DNA from: Oscillospiraceae bacterium
GTDB taxonomy: Bacteria; Bacillota_A; Clostridia; Oscillospirales; Oscillospiraceae
DNA: 38,326 nt
NCBI GenBank assembly: GCA_015067895.1
Contig: SVLP01000025.1
Location: 1 to 38,326, forward strand
Direction: 5' to 3'
Shown here: positions 1 through 7,273 of the stretch, one piece after another
Layout of the letters: the number at the start of each line of letters is the position of its first letter
Numbering within the stretch: position 1 is the stretch's first letter
Made by a program: the position numbers and the translations under genes
The notes under the pieces: model-generated
Seen by the model: only the letters and a program-made list of their open reading frames with translations
What the model was told of the DNA's origin: nothing
Databases searched by the model: none

Positions 1-350
1 ACAATCCCTTCGTGGATGTGAAGGAGACCGACTTCTTCTACAAGGCCGTCCTGTGGGCCGTGGAGAACGAGATCACCAACGGTCTGACCACCACCACCTT
101 CGGCCCCTATGCCGAGTGCAACCGTGCCCAGGTGGTGACCTTCCTGTGGAGAGCCATGAACAAGCCCGCGCCCACCGCCGCCGAGCATCCCTTCACGGAT
201 GTTGCCGAGGATCAGTTCTACTTCGTGCCCATGCTGTGGGCTGTCGAGAACGGCATCACCAACGGTCTGACCGAGACCACCTTCGGCCCCACCGCCACCT
301 GCAACCGGGCCCAGGTCGTGACCTTCCTGTACCGCACCTACGTTAAGTAA
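1..350 (+). CDS. C-terminal part of an SLH-domain surface protein (5' end outside window)
   Basis: The reading frame is open from the first complete codon (position 3) to TAA at 348-350, so the gene starts upstream and only about 116 residues are seen. These hold two SLH (S-layer homology) repeats, each with an F-x-D-V opening, a Y/F-x-x-A/P-x-L/M-W-A-V-E-N core, I-T-N-G-L and the C-N-R-A-Q-V-V-T-F-L closing block. SLH repeats bind pyruvylated secondary cell-wall polymer and hold exported proteins on the wall. The protein ends R-T-Y-V-K, exactly like the SLH protein that ends at 9748, and the DNA of the two ends is nearly the same. GTG at 12 is only an in-frame valine, not a start. The function of the missing N-terminal part cannot be known from this window. 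Confidence 0.93.
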   Translation, partial: NPFVDVKETDFFYKAVLWAVENEITNGLTTTTFGPYAECNRAQVVTFLWRAMNKPAPTAAEHPFTDVAEDQFYFVPMLWAVENGITNGLTETTFGPTATCNRAQVVTFLYRTYVK

Positions 351-366
351 TCCCCCAAGCATTTTG

Positions 367-392
367 GCCCCCGTTTCCGAGGAAACGGGGGC
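367..392 (+). terminator. Rho-independent terminator of the partial SLH gene
   Basis: An 11-bp perfect stem (367-377 with 382-392, GCCCCCGTTTC and its complement) and a CGAG loop are followed by TAATTTTT. It lies 17 bases after the stop. A close copy sits after the SLH gene ending at 9748. Confidence 0.9.
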
Positions 393-408
393 TAATTTTT
401 GTAAAAAA

Positions 409-438
409 TTCCCGCCCTGCAGGAAAGCAGGGCGGGAA
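409..438 (-). terminator. Rho-independent terminator of the SLH subtilase gene
   Basis: A 12-bp perfect stem (409-420 with 427-438, TTCCCGCCCTGC and complement) has a 6-base loop. The A-run at 403-408 becomes a T-tract when read on the minus strand. It lies just past the minus-strand stop codon at 458-460 and converges with the terminator at 367-392. Confidence 0.88.
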
Positions 439-457
439 CGCGGGAAATCAGAATCGA

Positions 458-3400
458 TTATGCCTGGGAGAAGGCACTGTCGAAGCGCTGGAAGATGGTT
501 GCAGCCTGGGCACGGTTGGTAAGTGCCATGGGTGCCAGAGTGGTCTCGGTCACGCCGGTGACGATCTCAAGGCCAACAGCCCAGCTCCATGCCTCCACGG
601 CAAAGCTCAGGATCTGATCGGCATCGCGGAATTCGGTCAGATCCGCGCCAGCAACCACATTGTAGCCGCAGTACTTGGCGTAGCGGTACATGAAGGTCAC
701 CAGCTCCGTACGGGTCAGCTGGCCGCCGGGATTGAAGGTGGTGCCGTCACCGGTGCCGGTGGTGATACCGGCCTCCAGGGCCCAGTAGGCGGCCTCGGTA
801 TAGAACTGACCGTCGGGAACATCGGTGAAGATGCCGGTGTTGCTGACGGCGGGCTCGTTCTCCATCCGGTACAGGACGGTGACGAACTGGGCGCGGTTCA
901 TGGTCAGGCCGGGGCCGAAGTGGGTGGCGTCCATGCCGTTCATCCATCCAGCATCCACCACGAAGTCCACGGCCTCGTGGAACCACTGATCCTCGCTGAC
1001 GTCCACGAAGTGGGCGCTGGAGCAGAACCGGTGGGGGATCTGGACGGTGACGGTCTCCTGGAAGTCCGCGGCACCGTCGTTGAGCTCCGTAGCGGTGATG
1101 GTGACATCGGAGGTATCCTTCTTGTTGTCCTTGCCCCAGAAGGTGACGATGGCAACGCTCTCACCGGCGGGAACGGCGTTCTTCTCCGCAAAGGCCACAG
1201 TGATGGTGCCCTCGGTCACCTCAATGTCAGCCTCGGCATCGGTCACGGGAACAACGCCGCAGAAGGTCAGCTTGGAGGTGTCATAGTTCACGGTGAAGCT
1301 GCCGTTGGTGGCGTCCTCGGGCATGGTAACTGCCACAGCGATCTGGCCGTCGAAATCACTGACGGAGGAGCTGCTGTCGGGCTTGACGGGCTTGGTGGTG
1401 TCGACCTTCACGGCGTTCAGGGAGCCGGTCAGCTTGTCGGTGCGCAGCTCCACAGGCTCGATGGAGGTCATCAGCTCGTTGGTCTTGACCGCGGCGGCAG
1501 TCAGCTTCTCATCGGCCAGGGACATGGTGCCGTTGAGCTCAGCGTCGGTGTACAGACCTCCGACGGGCCAGACGCCATCACCGAAATAGCCCATGGTGTA
1601 GACATTGCCGGTGTCCTCGGTGTCCCAGACGACCAGTTCGACCACATTGTCGGCCTGGTTGAAGCGAGTCCAGTAGGTGAACTGACCGTCGAAGTAGAAG
1701 CCCTGGAAGTAGGAGTAGTCAACGGGCTTGCCGATGGTCTTGACATAGCCGTACTGGGGACCCTGGAAGTAGCCGATGGCAGAACCGGTGTCGATGAAGG
1801 CATCCAGGTAGACATTGCCGTCGGCATCCAGGATCAGGAAGTAATCCATGAAGGCATTGTAGTTGCTGTTGAAATCGGAGCCATAGTAGGTGATGCCCAC
1901 CAGGTCAGCGGTGGTGCCCTCCGTCCAGTCCCAGGCGCCCAGGTAGTCGCCGGACTCCAGATCGATCAGCAGGATGTAGTTGAAATAGACAGCCATGCCG
2001 TAGCCCATGCTGGGAGCGTAGGTCATGTCCAGATAGCCGATGGCGGGAGAGCCGCCGGCGTAGGTCATCTCGAAGGTCTCAGGATCGACGGTGTACAGGT
2101 CGCTCAGACCGCTGGCGGTGTCCAGGGTGGAGGCATAGAGCTGTCCGTCGACGATCATGGTGGCGTTGACGGGCAGGTTGGGGGTGACGGCCTTCAGGCT
2201 GGTGTAGTCGGGCAGGGTGTCGGTATTGAAGGAAGACCAGTGCACCTGACCATCCTCGTCCCACACGAGACCCTTCAGCTCCTTATTCAGGGCGGTGACG
2301 GTGACGGTGCAGGAAGCGGTCTTGCCCGGATCCAGGACAGATGCGGCAGTAATGACCGCAGTACCCTCGGCCAGGCCGTAGACCAGACCGGTCTCGTCCA
2401 CCATGGCCACATCGGGGTCGCTGGAGCTCCAGGTCAGGGCTCCATTGCTGACGTTCCAGGGCCAGACCTGGGCGCTGAGCTGGACGAAGTTGTTGACCAG
2501 TGTGGAGGACTCGGCGGGCATGGTGACAGCCTTGACGGTATCCACGGGGGCGAAGATGTCGTTTTCGGGCTCGTAGGCGATGTACAGGCCCACGGTCACG
2601 TAGCCATAGTAGTTGATGAACTCAACGGCTGCGGTCTTGGGATCGATCTTCAGCAGGTTGGTGATGGAGTCGTTGGTGACGGCCCAGTACAGCTCATCGG
2701 TGTTGTGATCCCAGGCCATGGAGTTCGTGGTGGTGGTCTTGTAGCCGCCCAGCTGGCCGACGAACTTGGCCTTGCCGGTCTTGGTCACGTCAGCGGTGTA
2801 GGTGTAGAGCTGGCTGGCGCCGTAGACGGTGGAGTAGAAGTTGCCCTCGCCGTCGATGGCCATGGAGTTGGCGTCGATGGGCATCTGGCCCAGGACGGAC
2901 ATCTCACCGGTGTACAGGTCGATGGTGCACAGGAAGGGCACGGCCATGCCGTTCTTGTCGGAATAGAAGTTGCCGTAGAGCTTGCCGTCGGCCTTGTTGT
3001 AGGCCAGATCGTTGAAGCCCACGATCTCCCATTCGCCGGTGGGATCCAGGTCGCGCAGGTAGGTGAAGGAGTACAGATCCGCGTCGGAGCCGATGTACAG
3101 CTTGTTGTCGTTGGAGATCTCATAGACCATGCCCTCGACATACTCGGCGGCACGGGCAGGCTCGCGGCCGGTGGTGGGAGCCAGCTTGACGGCGGTGCCG
3201 TCGGCCTCCATGCCAACGTAGCTGACGGAGTAGTCATCGTTGACATTGGTACGGTCGATGGCGGTGAAGTAGGGACGCTCGTTGTCCAGCTCCAGGGTGA
3301 TCTCGTAGACGGAGGCGTTCTCGGCGTAGTCGAAGACGGCCACCAGGAACTTCTCGCCGAAGACGTAGCTCAGATCCAGGTCGGTGGTCAGCTCGATGCC

Positions 3401-6400
3401 GCGCTCGGTCTGGTTGGCGGGAGCAGCGGTCAGGATGGTGGAGCCGGTGGCGTTCATCAGGGCCACGGCAGCGATGTACTCGTTGTCCTTGGCGGTGATG
3501 GACAGGGAGTTGTCATCGTTCAGCTTGACGTTCTTCAGCTGGGGGGCGGTGTTGTCGATGGTGAAGGAGGTGGTCAGGTAGGCACCCTCGGCCAGGCTCT
3601 CCCAATTGGTGTAGAGGACTTCCTCGTCCCGGTCGTACCAGCAGTACTTCTCGGGCGCAGTGACCAGGCTGACATCCAGACGGGTGCCCTCGGGGATCCC
3701 GGCGAAGTCCAGGCCCATGGCCACCTTGTACTGGGTATTCTGCCAGGCACCGAGGTTGGCGTGATAGTAGGCGCCCTCCATCTCGCCCAGCTCCTCGGTC
3801 AGGTAGATTTCGCCGGTCTCGGCGTTCTTTACCTGGATCATGGAGTTGGCGGCGTTGCGGATCAGGGTGAAGCGCAGAGCCTCCAGCGCATAGCCCAGCT
3901 CATTGTTGAAGGCGTGACGCTCGGGCAGGTAGTCGGCCTCCTCCACGAAGGGGTTGCCGCCGAAGACATACTCCTCGCCGTCGCCGTAGTTGATGGTCAT
4001 GTAGTTGGAGCGGATGCCGTTGATGTCGTACAGGTAGGGAGCGCGGGTCTCCATGCCGTAGGCGTACTCCACATAGCTGCTCAGGTCGTACATGCTGGGC
4101 TCGGTCCAGGAGCCGTAGTAGCCCAGAACAGGGATGGAATGGGTGACGCCCTGGACACCCTCGGAGTCGTTGACGGGCTCGGCAAAGACGAAGGCCTCGA
4201 TGTAGGCGCCGGTGGGATAGTCGGCGGCCAGGATCTCCTTGGCCTCCTTGGTCAGCTCCAGCTCCACATAGACCCGGGCGGTGCCGTTGGCGGGAACATC
4301 GATGGTGTAGACGCCGGTCTGCTTGGTCAGCAGCACATGGGCGTCGTAGGTGTTGACCTTGCCGTCGCCGTTGACGTCGCCGTTGGCATGGAGCTCGGTC
4401 TCGTTGCCCAGCAGGTACTCCAGCAGGTAGTCGGCGTCGGCGGTGTTGGTGCGGCCGTCGCCGTTCAGGTCACACTCGAAGCCCTCCTCGGTGTTCTCCA
4501 GAGAGATGCCCATGCTGGAGAACTTGGCCTCGGCAGGCAGGGTGCGGGTCCAGGTGTCCAGATACATGGTGCCGTTGCCGCCATCGAAGACATCCTGGGT
4601 GAACATGTCGGCAGAGAGCTTGTAGGTCAGAGCCTCGCCGTTCAGATTGTTGATGTAGAAGGTGAAGGCGTACTTGCCGGTACGGTTGGGGTCGTCGTTC
4701 AGCTCGACCTTGACCTTGCCGTCGCGCATGCCCTCGACCTCGATGTAGCTCTCGGCGGTGGTGGCCAGATCCACCCGGGCCAGGCCGGAGCCCTGGTTCA
4801 GGATGGAGTAGTACTCGCCGCCGGAGGCGCCCTCGCGCATGGGGACGGCGGTGGACATCAGCAGGCTCTGGGCAAGCTCACGGATGCTCAGGCCGGTCTG
4901 CTCATCCAGATCATTGGCCTTGATGTACTCGGCAACCAGAGCGGCCATGCCGGTGACCTGGGGAGCGGCCATGGAGGTACCGGACATCATCTCGTATTCG
5001 GTGCCGGAGGTGGCCACGCCGTTGACAGACCAGATCATGCCGCCGGGGGCGGTGATCTCGGGCTTCATCTCCAGAGAGCCGGGAACGCCCCAGCTGGAGA
5101 AGGTGGACATGGTGTAGTACTCGGAGTTGTAATCGCTGACGCCCATCTCGCTGGCAACGGTGACGGTGCCGGTATAGTAGACCAGGCCGTCAGCGGTGGT
5201 ACGGCGGGTGGAAGCGGCCTTGACGGCTGCACCGTCGGTCTGAAGGATGGAGACGCAGGGAACGGAATAGCTGTAGTCGGTCAGATCCATATTGATGACG
5301 CCGGACTGGTTGTTGCAGATGACAACGGCGGCAGCGCCCAGAGAAGCGGCCACATTGCCCTTCTCATAGAAGGAGGTCTCACCGCGGGAGCAGAAGACCA
5401 CCTTGCCGTTCAGATCCAGGCCGGTGTAGTCCTCGGGCTGACCGATGCCATCGACGTAGATGTACTCATACTCGGTGCCGGTGCCGCCCACGGACTTGTC
5501 CAGGGAGGCCATGGGAGCATTCTTGTAGCCGGTGGTCTCGGCGTAGACGATCATGTGGCCGCCGACCTCAATGTACTTGCCAACGGTGCCGTCGTTGTCC
5601 ACGGAGGCAACGGCGAAGGAATTGGTGTAGGTGCCGGGAGAGCCGGAGGTGTGGAAGGAGACACCGTCGTCGTACAGGTAAGCAGCGGCGGAGGACTCGG
5701 CCCAGTGACCGGAGTTACCGGCGGAGATGACGACCACGGTATCGGTGGTGGTCATGAAGTCCAGCAGGTCGGCGAAGAGGTAGTTGTCGCTGTAGCCGGG
5801 AGCGCCGGAGCCCAGGGACAGGTTGACGCTGTCGCAGCCCAGCAAAATCGCATCCTCGATGGCGGCGAAGTAGTCGGAATCGAAGGGGCCTGCGGCGTTG
5901 CCGAAGACCTTCATGGTGATGATCTGGGCATCAGGGGCCACACCGCTCATACGGACGGTGTCCCGGGCATCGGCAAATTCCGCACCCATGTCAATGTAGC
6001 GGTTGGCGGCGGCGATACCGGCAACGTGGGAGCCGTGGGAGCCCTGGTTGTCCCAGTCGTGATCGACGACCAGGTTGCAGTCCACATAGTTGGCTGCGAA
6101 GGGCAGCTTCTCGTTGAGGTAGTAGGCCGCGGCTGGCTCACCAACGCGCTCGGTGACGTTCAGGTTGTCCAGAACGGCAGCGATGTCGGAGGCATCCATC
6201 AGATCCAGGGAGGCCATGTACTCCTCGAAGCTCACGCCCTTGGCGATGGCGTTCTGCTCCAGGGCATACAGGAAGGCGTCGTTGTTGAAGGACTGGTGGT
6301 CGGTGTCCGTGCCGGTGTCGACGACGGCGATCCGGGTACCGGCACCGGTCATGCCGGTCTGCCAGACAGTGGGGGTGCCGATCATACCGGCGGAGGTGTA

Positions 6401-6922
6401 CATGTTGGGCTCCACCTTTTCGGACTCGTCAACAGCGTACTGACGCTCGATGACCACGTCCTTGACGCCGTCGACAGCCTTGATGGCCCCGATCTTGCCA
6501 TAGGGGACGTTGGCGGAGATGATGTTGCTGACCAGAGTCAGGTTCCAGACCACGTCCAGAGCCTTGCCGTCCAGAGCCTGGACGGAGATGGTCTTGGCCA
6601 TGGCCTTCTGGATCCTGTTCAGATCCAGGTCGTAGCGCAGGGCCTCGGCGTTGGAGCCGATGTCCTCGGTGGCGTAGCCGGCACGGATGGTGGGTGCGTC
6701 CTCCAGAACGATGGACACACGGATCAGATCCGTGGGCTTGTGGGCAGTCTGTTCGTGGAGCTCATCCTGAGCCAGACGGTCAGCCTTGTCCCAGGAAAGT
6801 TCCACATCGGACTTCTCCCAGCGCAGTCCGGCGGGCGCAGCGGAAACGGCCGGGAACATTCCCAGCACCATCACTGCGGCCAGAACCAGGCTGAGGAGCC
6901 GGTTGAGCAGATGCTTCTTCAT
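458..6922 (-). CDS. Giant SLH-anchored subtilisin-family (S8) protease with dockerin, Big_2 and cohesin-like modules
   Basis: A 2154-residue exported serine protease. The start is the ATG at 6922-6920, preceded by AAGGAG at 8 bases; a longer open frame back to 7000 has no ribosome site. Order seen: signal peptide (1-28, M-K-K-H-L-L-N-R then a hydrophobic core, A-x-A end); propeptide-like stretch; S8 domain with catalytic D202 (V-V-D-T-G), H296 (H-G-S-H-V-A-G), oxyanion N403 and S650 (G-T-S-M-A-A-P); a PA insert at about 500-590; a C5a-peptidase-type Fn3 region interrupted by a two-repeat dockerin (about 818-870, both with D-x-N-G-D-G); a propeller-like region (about 1275-1455); a Big_2 Ig-like domain (about 1457-1541); a second propeller-like region (about 1545-1800); a cohesin-like beta domain (about 1855-1955); three SLH repeats (1971-2154). 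All catalytic residues are present. It probably degrades proteins at the cell wall; the substrate is unknown. Confidence 0.93.
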   Translation of the reverse strand: MKKHLLNRLLSLVLAAVMVLGMFPAVSAAPAGLRWEKSDVELSWDKADRLAQDELHEQTAHKPTDLIRVSIVLEDAPTIRAGYATEDIGSNAEALRYDLDLNRIQKAMAKTISVQALDGKALDVVWNLTLVSNIISANVPYGKIGAIKAVDGVKDVVIERQYAVDESEKVEPNMYTSAGMIGTPTVWQTGMTGAGTRIAVVDTGTDTDHQSFNNDAFLYALEQNAIAKGVSFEEYMASLDLMDASDIAAVLDNLNVTERVGEPAAAYYLNEKLPFAANYVDCNLVVDHDWDNQGSHGSHVAGIAAANRYIDMGAEFADARDTVRMSGVAPDAQIITMKVFGNAAGPFDSDYFAAIEDAILLGCDSVNLSLGSGAPGYSDNYLFADLLDFMTTTDTVVVISAGNSGHWAESSAAAYLYDDGVSFHTSGSPGTYTNSFAVASVDNDGTVGKYIEVGGHMIVYAETTGYKNAPMASLDKSVGGTGTEYEYIYVDGIGQPEDYTGLDLNGKVVFCSRGETSFYEKGNVAASLGAAAVVICNNQSGVINMDLTDYSYSVPCVSILQTDGAAVKAASTRRTTADGLVYYTGTVTVASEMGVSDYNSEYYTMSTFSSWGVPGSLEMKPEITAPGGMIWSVNGVATSGTEYEMMSGTSMAAPQVTGMAALVAEYIKANDLDEQTGLSIRELAQSLLMSTAVPMREGASGGEYYSILNQGSGLARVDLATTAESYIEVEGMRDGKVKVELNDDPNRTGKYAFTFYINNLNGEALTYKLSADMFTQDVFDGGNGTMYLDTWTRTLPAEAKFSSMGISLENTEEGFECDLNGDGRTNTADADYLLEYLLGNETELHANGDVNGDGKVNTYDAHVLLTKQTGVYTIDVPANGTARVYVELELTKEAKEILAADYPTGAYIEAFVFAEPVNDSEGVQGVTHSIPVLGYYGSWTEPSMYDLSSYVEYAYGMETRAPYLYDINGIRSNYMTINYGDGEEYVFGGNPFVEEADYLPERHAFNNELGYALEALRFTLIRNAANSMIQVKNAETGEIYLTEELGEMEGAYYHANLGAWQNTQYKVAMGLDFAGIPEGTRLDVSLVTAPEKYCWYDRDEEVLYTNWESLAEGAYLTTSFTIDNTAPQLKNVKLNDDNSLSITAKDNEYIAAVALMNATGSTILTAAPANQTERGIELTTDLDLSYVFGEKFLVAVFDYAENASVYEITLELDNERPYFTAIDRTNVNDDYSVSYVGMEADGTAVKLAPTTGREPARAAEYVEGMVYEISNDNKLYIGSDADLYSFTYLRDLDPTGEWEIVGFNDLAYNKADGKLYGNFYSDKNGMAVPFLCTIDLYTGEMSVLGQMPIDANSMAIDGEGNFYSTVYGASQLYTYTADVTKTGKAKFVGQLGGYKTTTTNSMAWDHNTDELYWAVTNDSITNLLKIDPKTAAVEFINYYGYVTVGLYIAYEPENDIFAPVDTVKAVTMPAESSTLVNNFVQLSAQVWPWNVSNGALTWSSSDPDVAMVDETGLVYGLAEGTAVITAASVLDPGKTASCTVTVTALNKELKGLVWDEDGQVHWSSFNTDTLPDYTSLKAVTPNLPVNATMIVDGQLYASTLDTASGLSDLYTVDPETFEMTYAGGSPAIGYLDMTYAPSMGYGMAVYFNYILLIDLESGDYLGAWDWTEGTTADLVGITYYGSDFNSNYNAFMDYFLILDADGNVYLDAFIDTGSAIGYFQGPQYGYVKTIGKPVDYSYFQGFYFDGQFTYWTRFNQADNVVELVVWDTEDTGNVYTMGYFGDGVWPVGGLYTDAELNGTMSLADEKLTAAAVKTNELMTSIEPVELRTDKLTGSLNAVKVDTTKPVKPDSSSSVSDFDGQIAVAVTMPEDATNGSFTVNYDTSKLTFCGVVPVTDAEADIEVTEGTITVAFAEKNAVPAGESVAIVTFWGKDNKKDTSDVTITATELNDGAADFQETVTVQIPHRFCSSAHFVDVSEDQWFHEAVDFVVDAGWMNGMDATHFGPGLTMNRAQFVTVLYRMENEPAVSNTGIFTDVPDGQFYTEAAYWALEAGITTGTGDGTTFNPGGQLTRTELVTFMYRYAKYCGYNVVAGADLTEFRDADQILSFAVEAWSWAVGLEIVTGVTETTLAPMALTNRAQAATIFQRFDSAFSQA

Positions 6923-7030
6923 TGATATCTCTCCTTGTTTATAGATTTGCCCGGTCAGGTCGGGCGGCCTATATGAAGGCGGACGCGGTGGCCCGGTCAT
7001 ATACTCACAGAATTTTGAGGAAACGTCCCC

Positions 7031-7059
7031 ATTATAATCCAGAAATCCCCAAATGACAA
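7031..7059 (-). promoter_or_regulatory. Sigma-A promoter of the SLH subtilase gene
   Basis: On the minus strand TTGTCA (7059-7054) and TATAAT (7036-7031) are separated by exactly 17 bases. Transcription would start near 7024, giving a leader of about 100 bases before the ATG at 6922. Confidence 0.82.
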
Positions 7060-7137
7060 GGGTAAATGTGCATTTTTACCAGACATATCCTGCAAAATTG
7101 TACCAGAAAGCAAAACCCTCAAACGGTACTTTTTGTC

Positions 7138-7162
7138 AAAATCGGCTGTAGAATCCGATTTT
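7138..7162. promoter_or_regulatory. Perfect inverted repeat between divergent surface-protein promoters
   Basis: AAAATCGG (7138-7145) and CCGATTTT (7155-7162) form 8-bp perfect arms around a 9-base centre. It lies about 80 bases upstream of the minus promoter and 45 bases upstream of the plus promoter. It could be an operator shared by the two divergent SLH genes or a DNA cruciform. The 351-base gap 6923-7273 otherwise holds only the two promoters, the small repeat at 7183 and weaker repeats at 7061-7080 and 7100-7129. Confidence 0.4.
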
Positions 7163-7182
7163 ATCAAATTTATATACAGAAT

Positions 7183-7194
7183 GGACAAGTGTCC
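7183..7194. promoter_or_regulatory. Short palindrome upstream of the BspA-like gene promoter
   Basis: GGACA-AG-TGTCC, with 5-bp arms and a 2-base centre, ends 12 bases upstream of the -35 box at 7207. Position and symmetry fit an activator or repressor site, but no family can be assigned. Confidence 0.3.
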
Positions 7195-7206
7195 GTCTGC
7201 GGCGGC

Positions 7207-7235
7207 TTGACAGGAATATTCATCACGTATATAAT
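7207..7235 (+). promoter_or_regulatory. Consensus sigma-A promoter of the BspA-like SLH gene
   Basis: TTGACA (7207-7212), a 17-base spacer and TATAAT (7230-7235) match the sigma-A consensus in both hexamers. Predicted transcription start is near 7242, giving a leader of about 32 bases with AGGAAG as ribosome site. Confidence 0.92.
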
Positions 7236-7273
7236 GAATACGCCAAATTTTCAGAAAGAAAGGAAGTGTTTCC

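Noticed and set aside
458..6922. Subtilase considered as a cellulosome component
   Set aside because: Dockerin and cohesin-like parts are present, but no scaffoldin or carbohydrate-active dockerin enzyme is in the window.
920..6925. A 2001-codon open frame on the plus strand opposite the subtilase gene
   Set aside because: It mirrors the real gene exactly in register, is very rich in Gly, Val, His, Gln and Asp, has no domains or ribosome site, and is explained by the biased third positions of the real gene.
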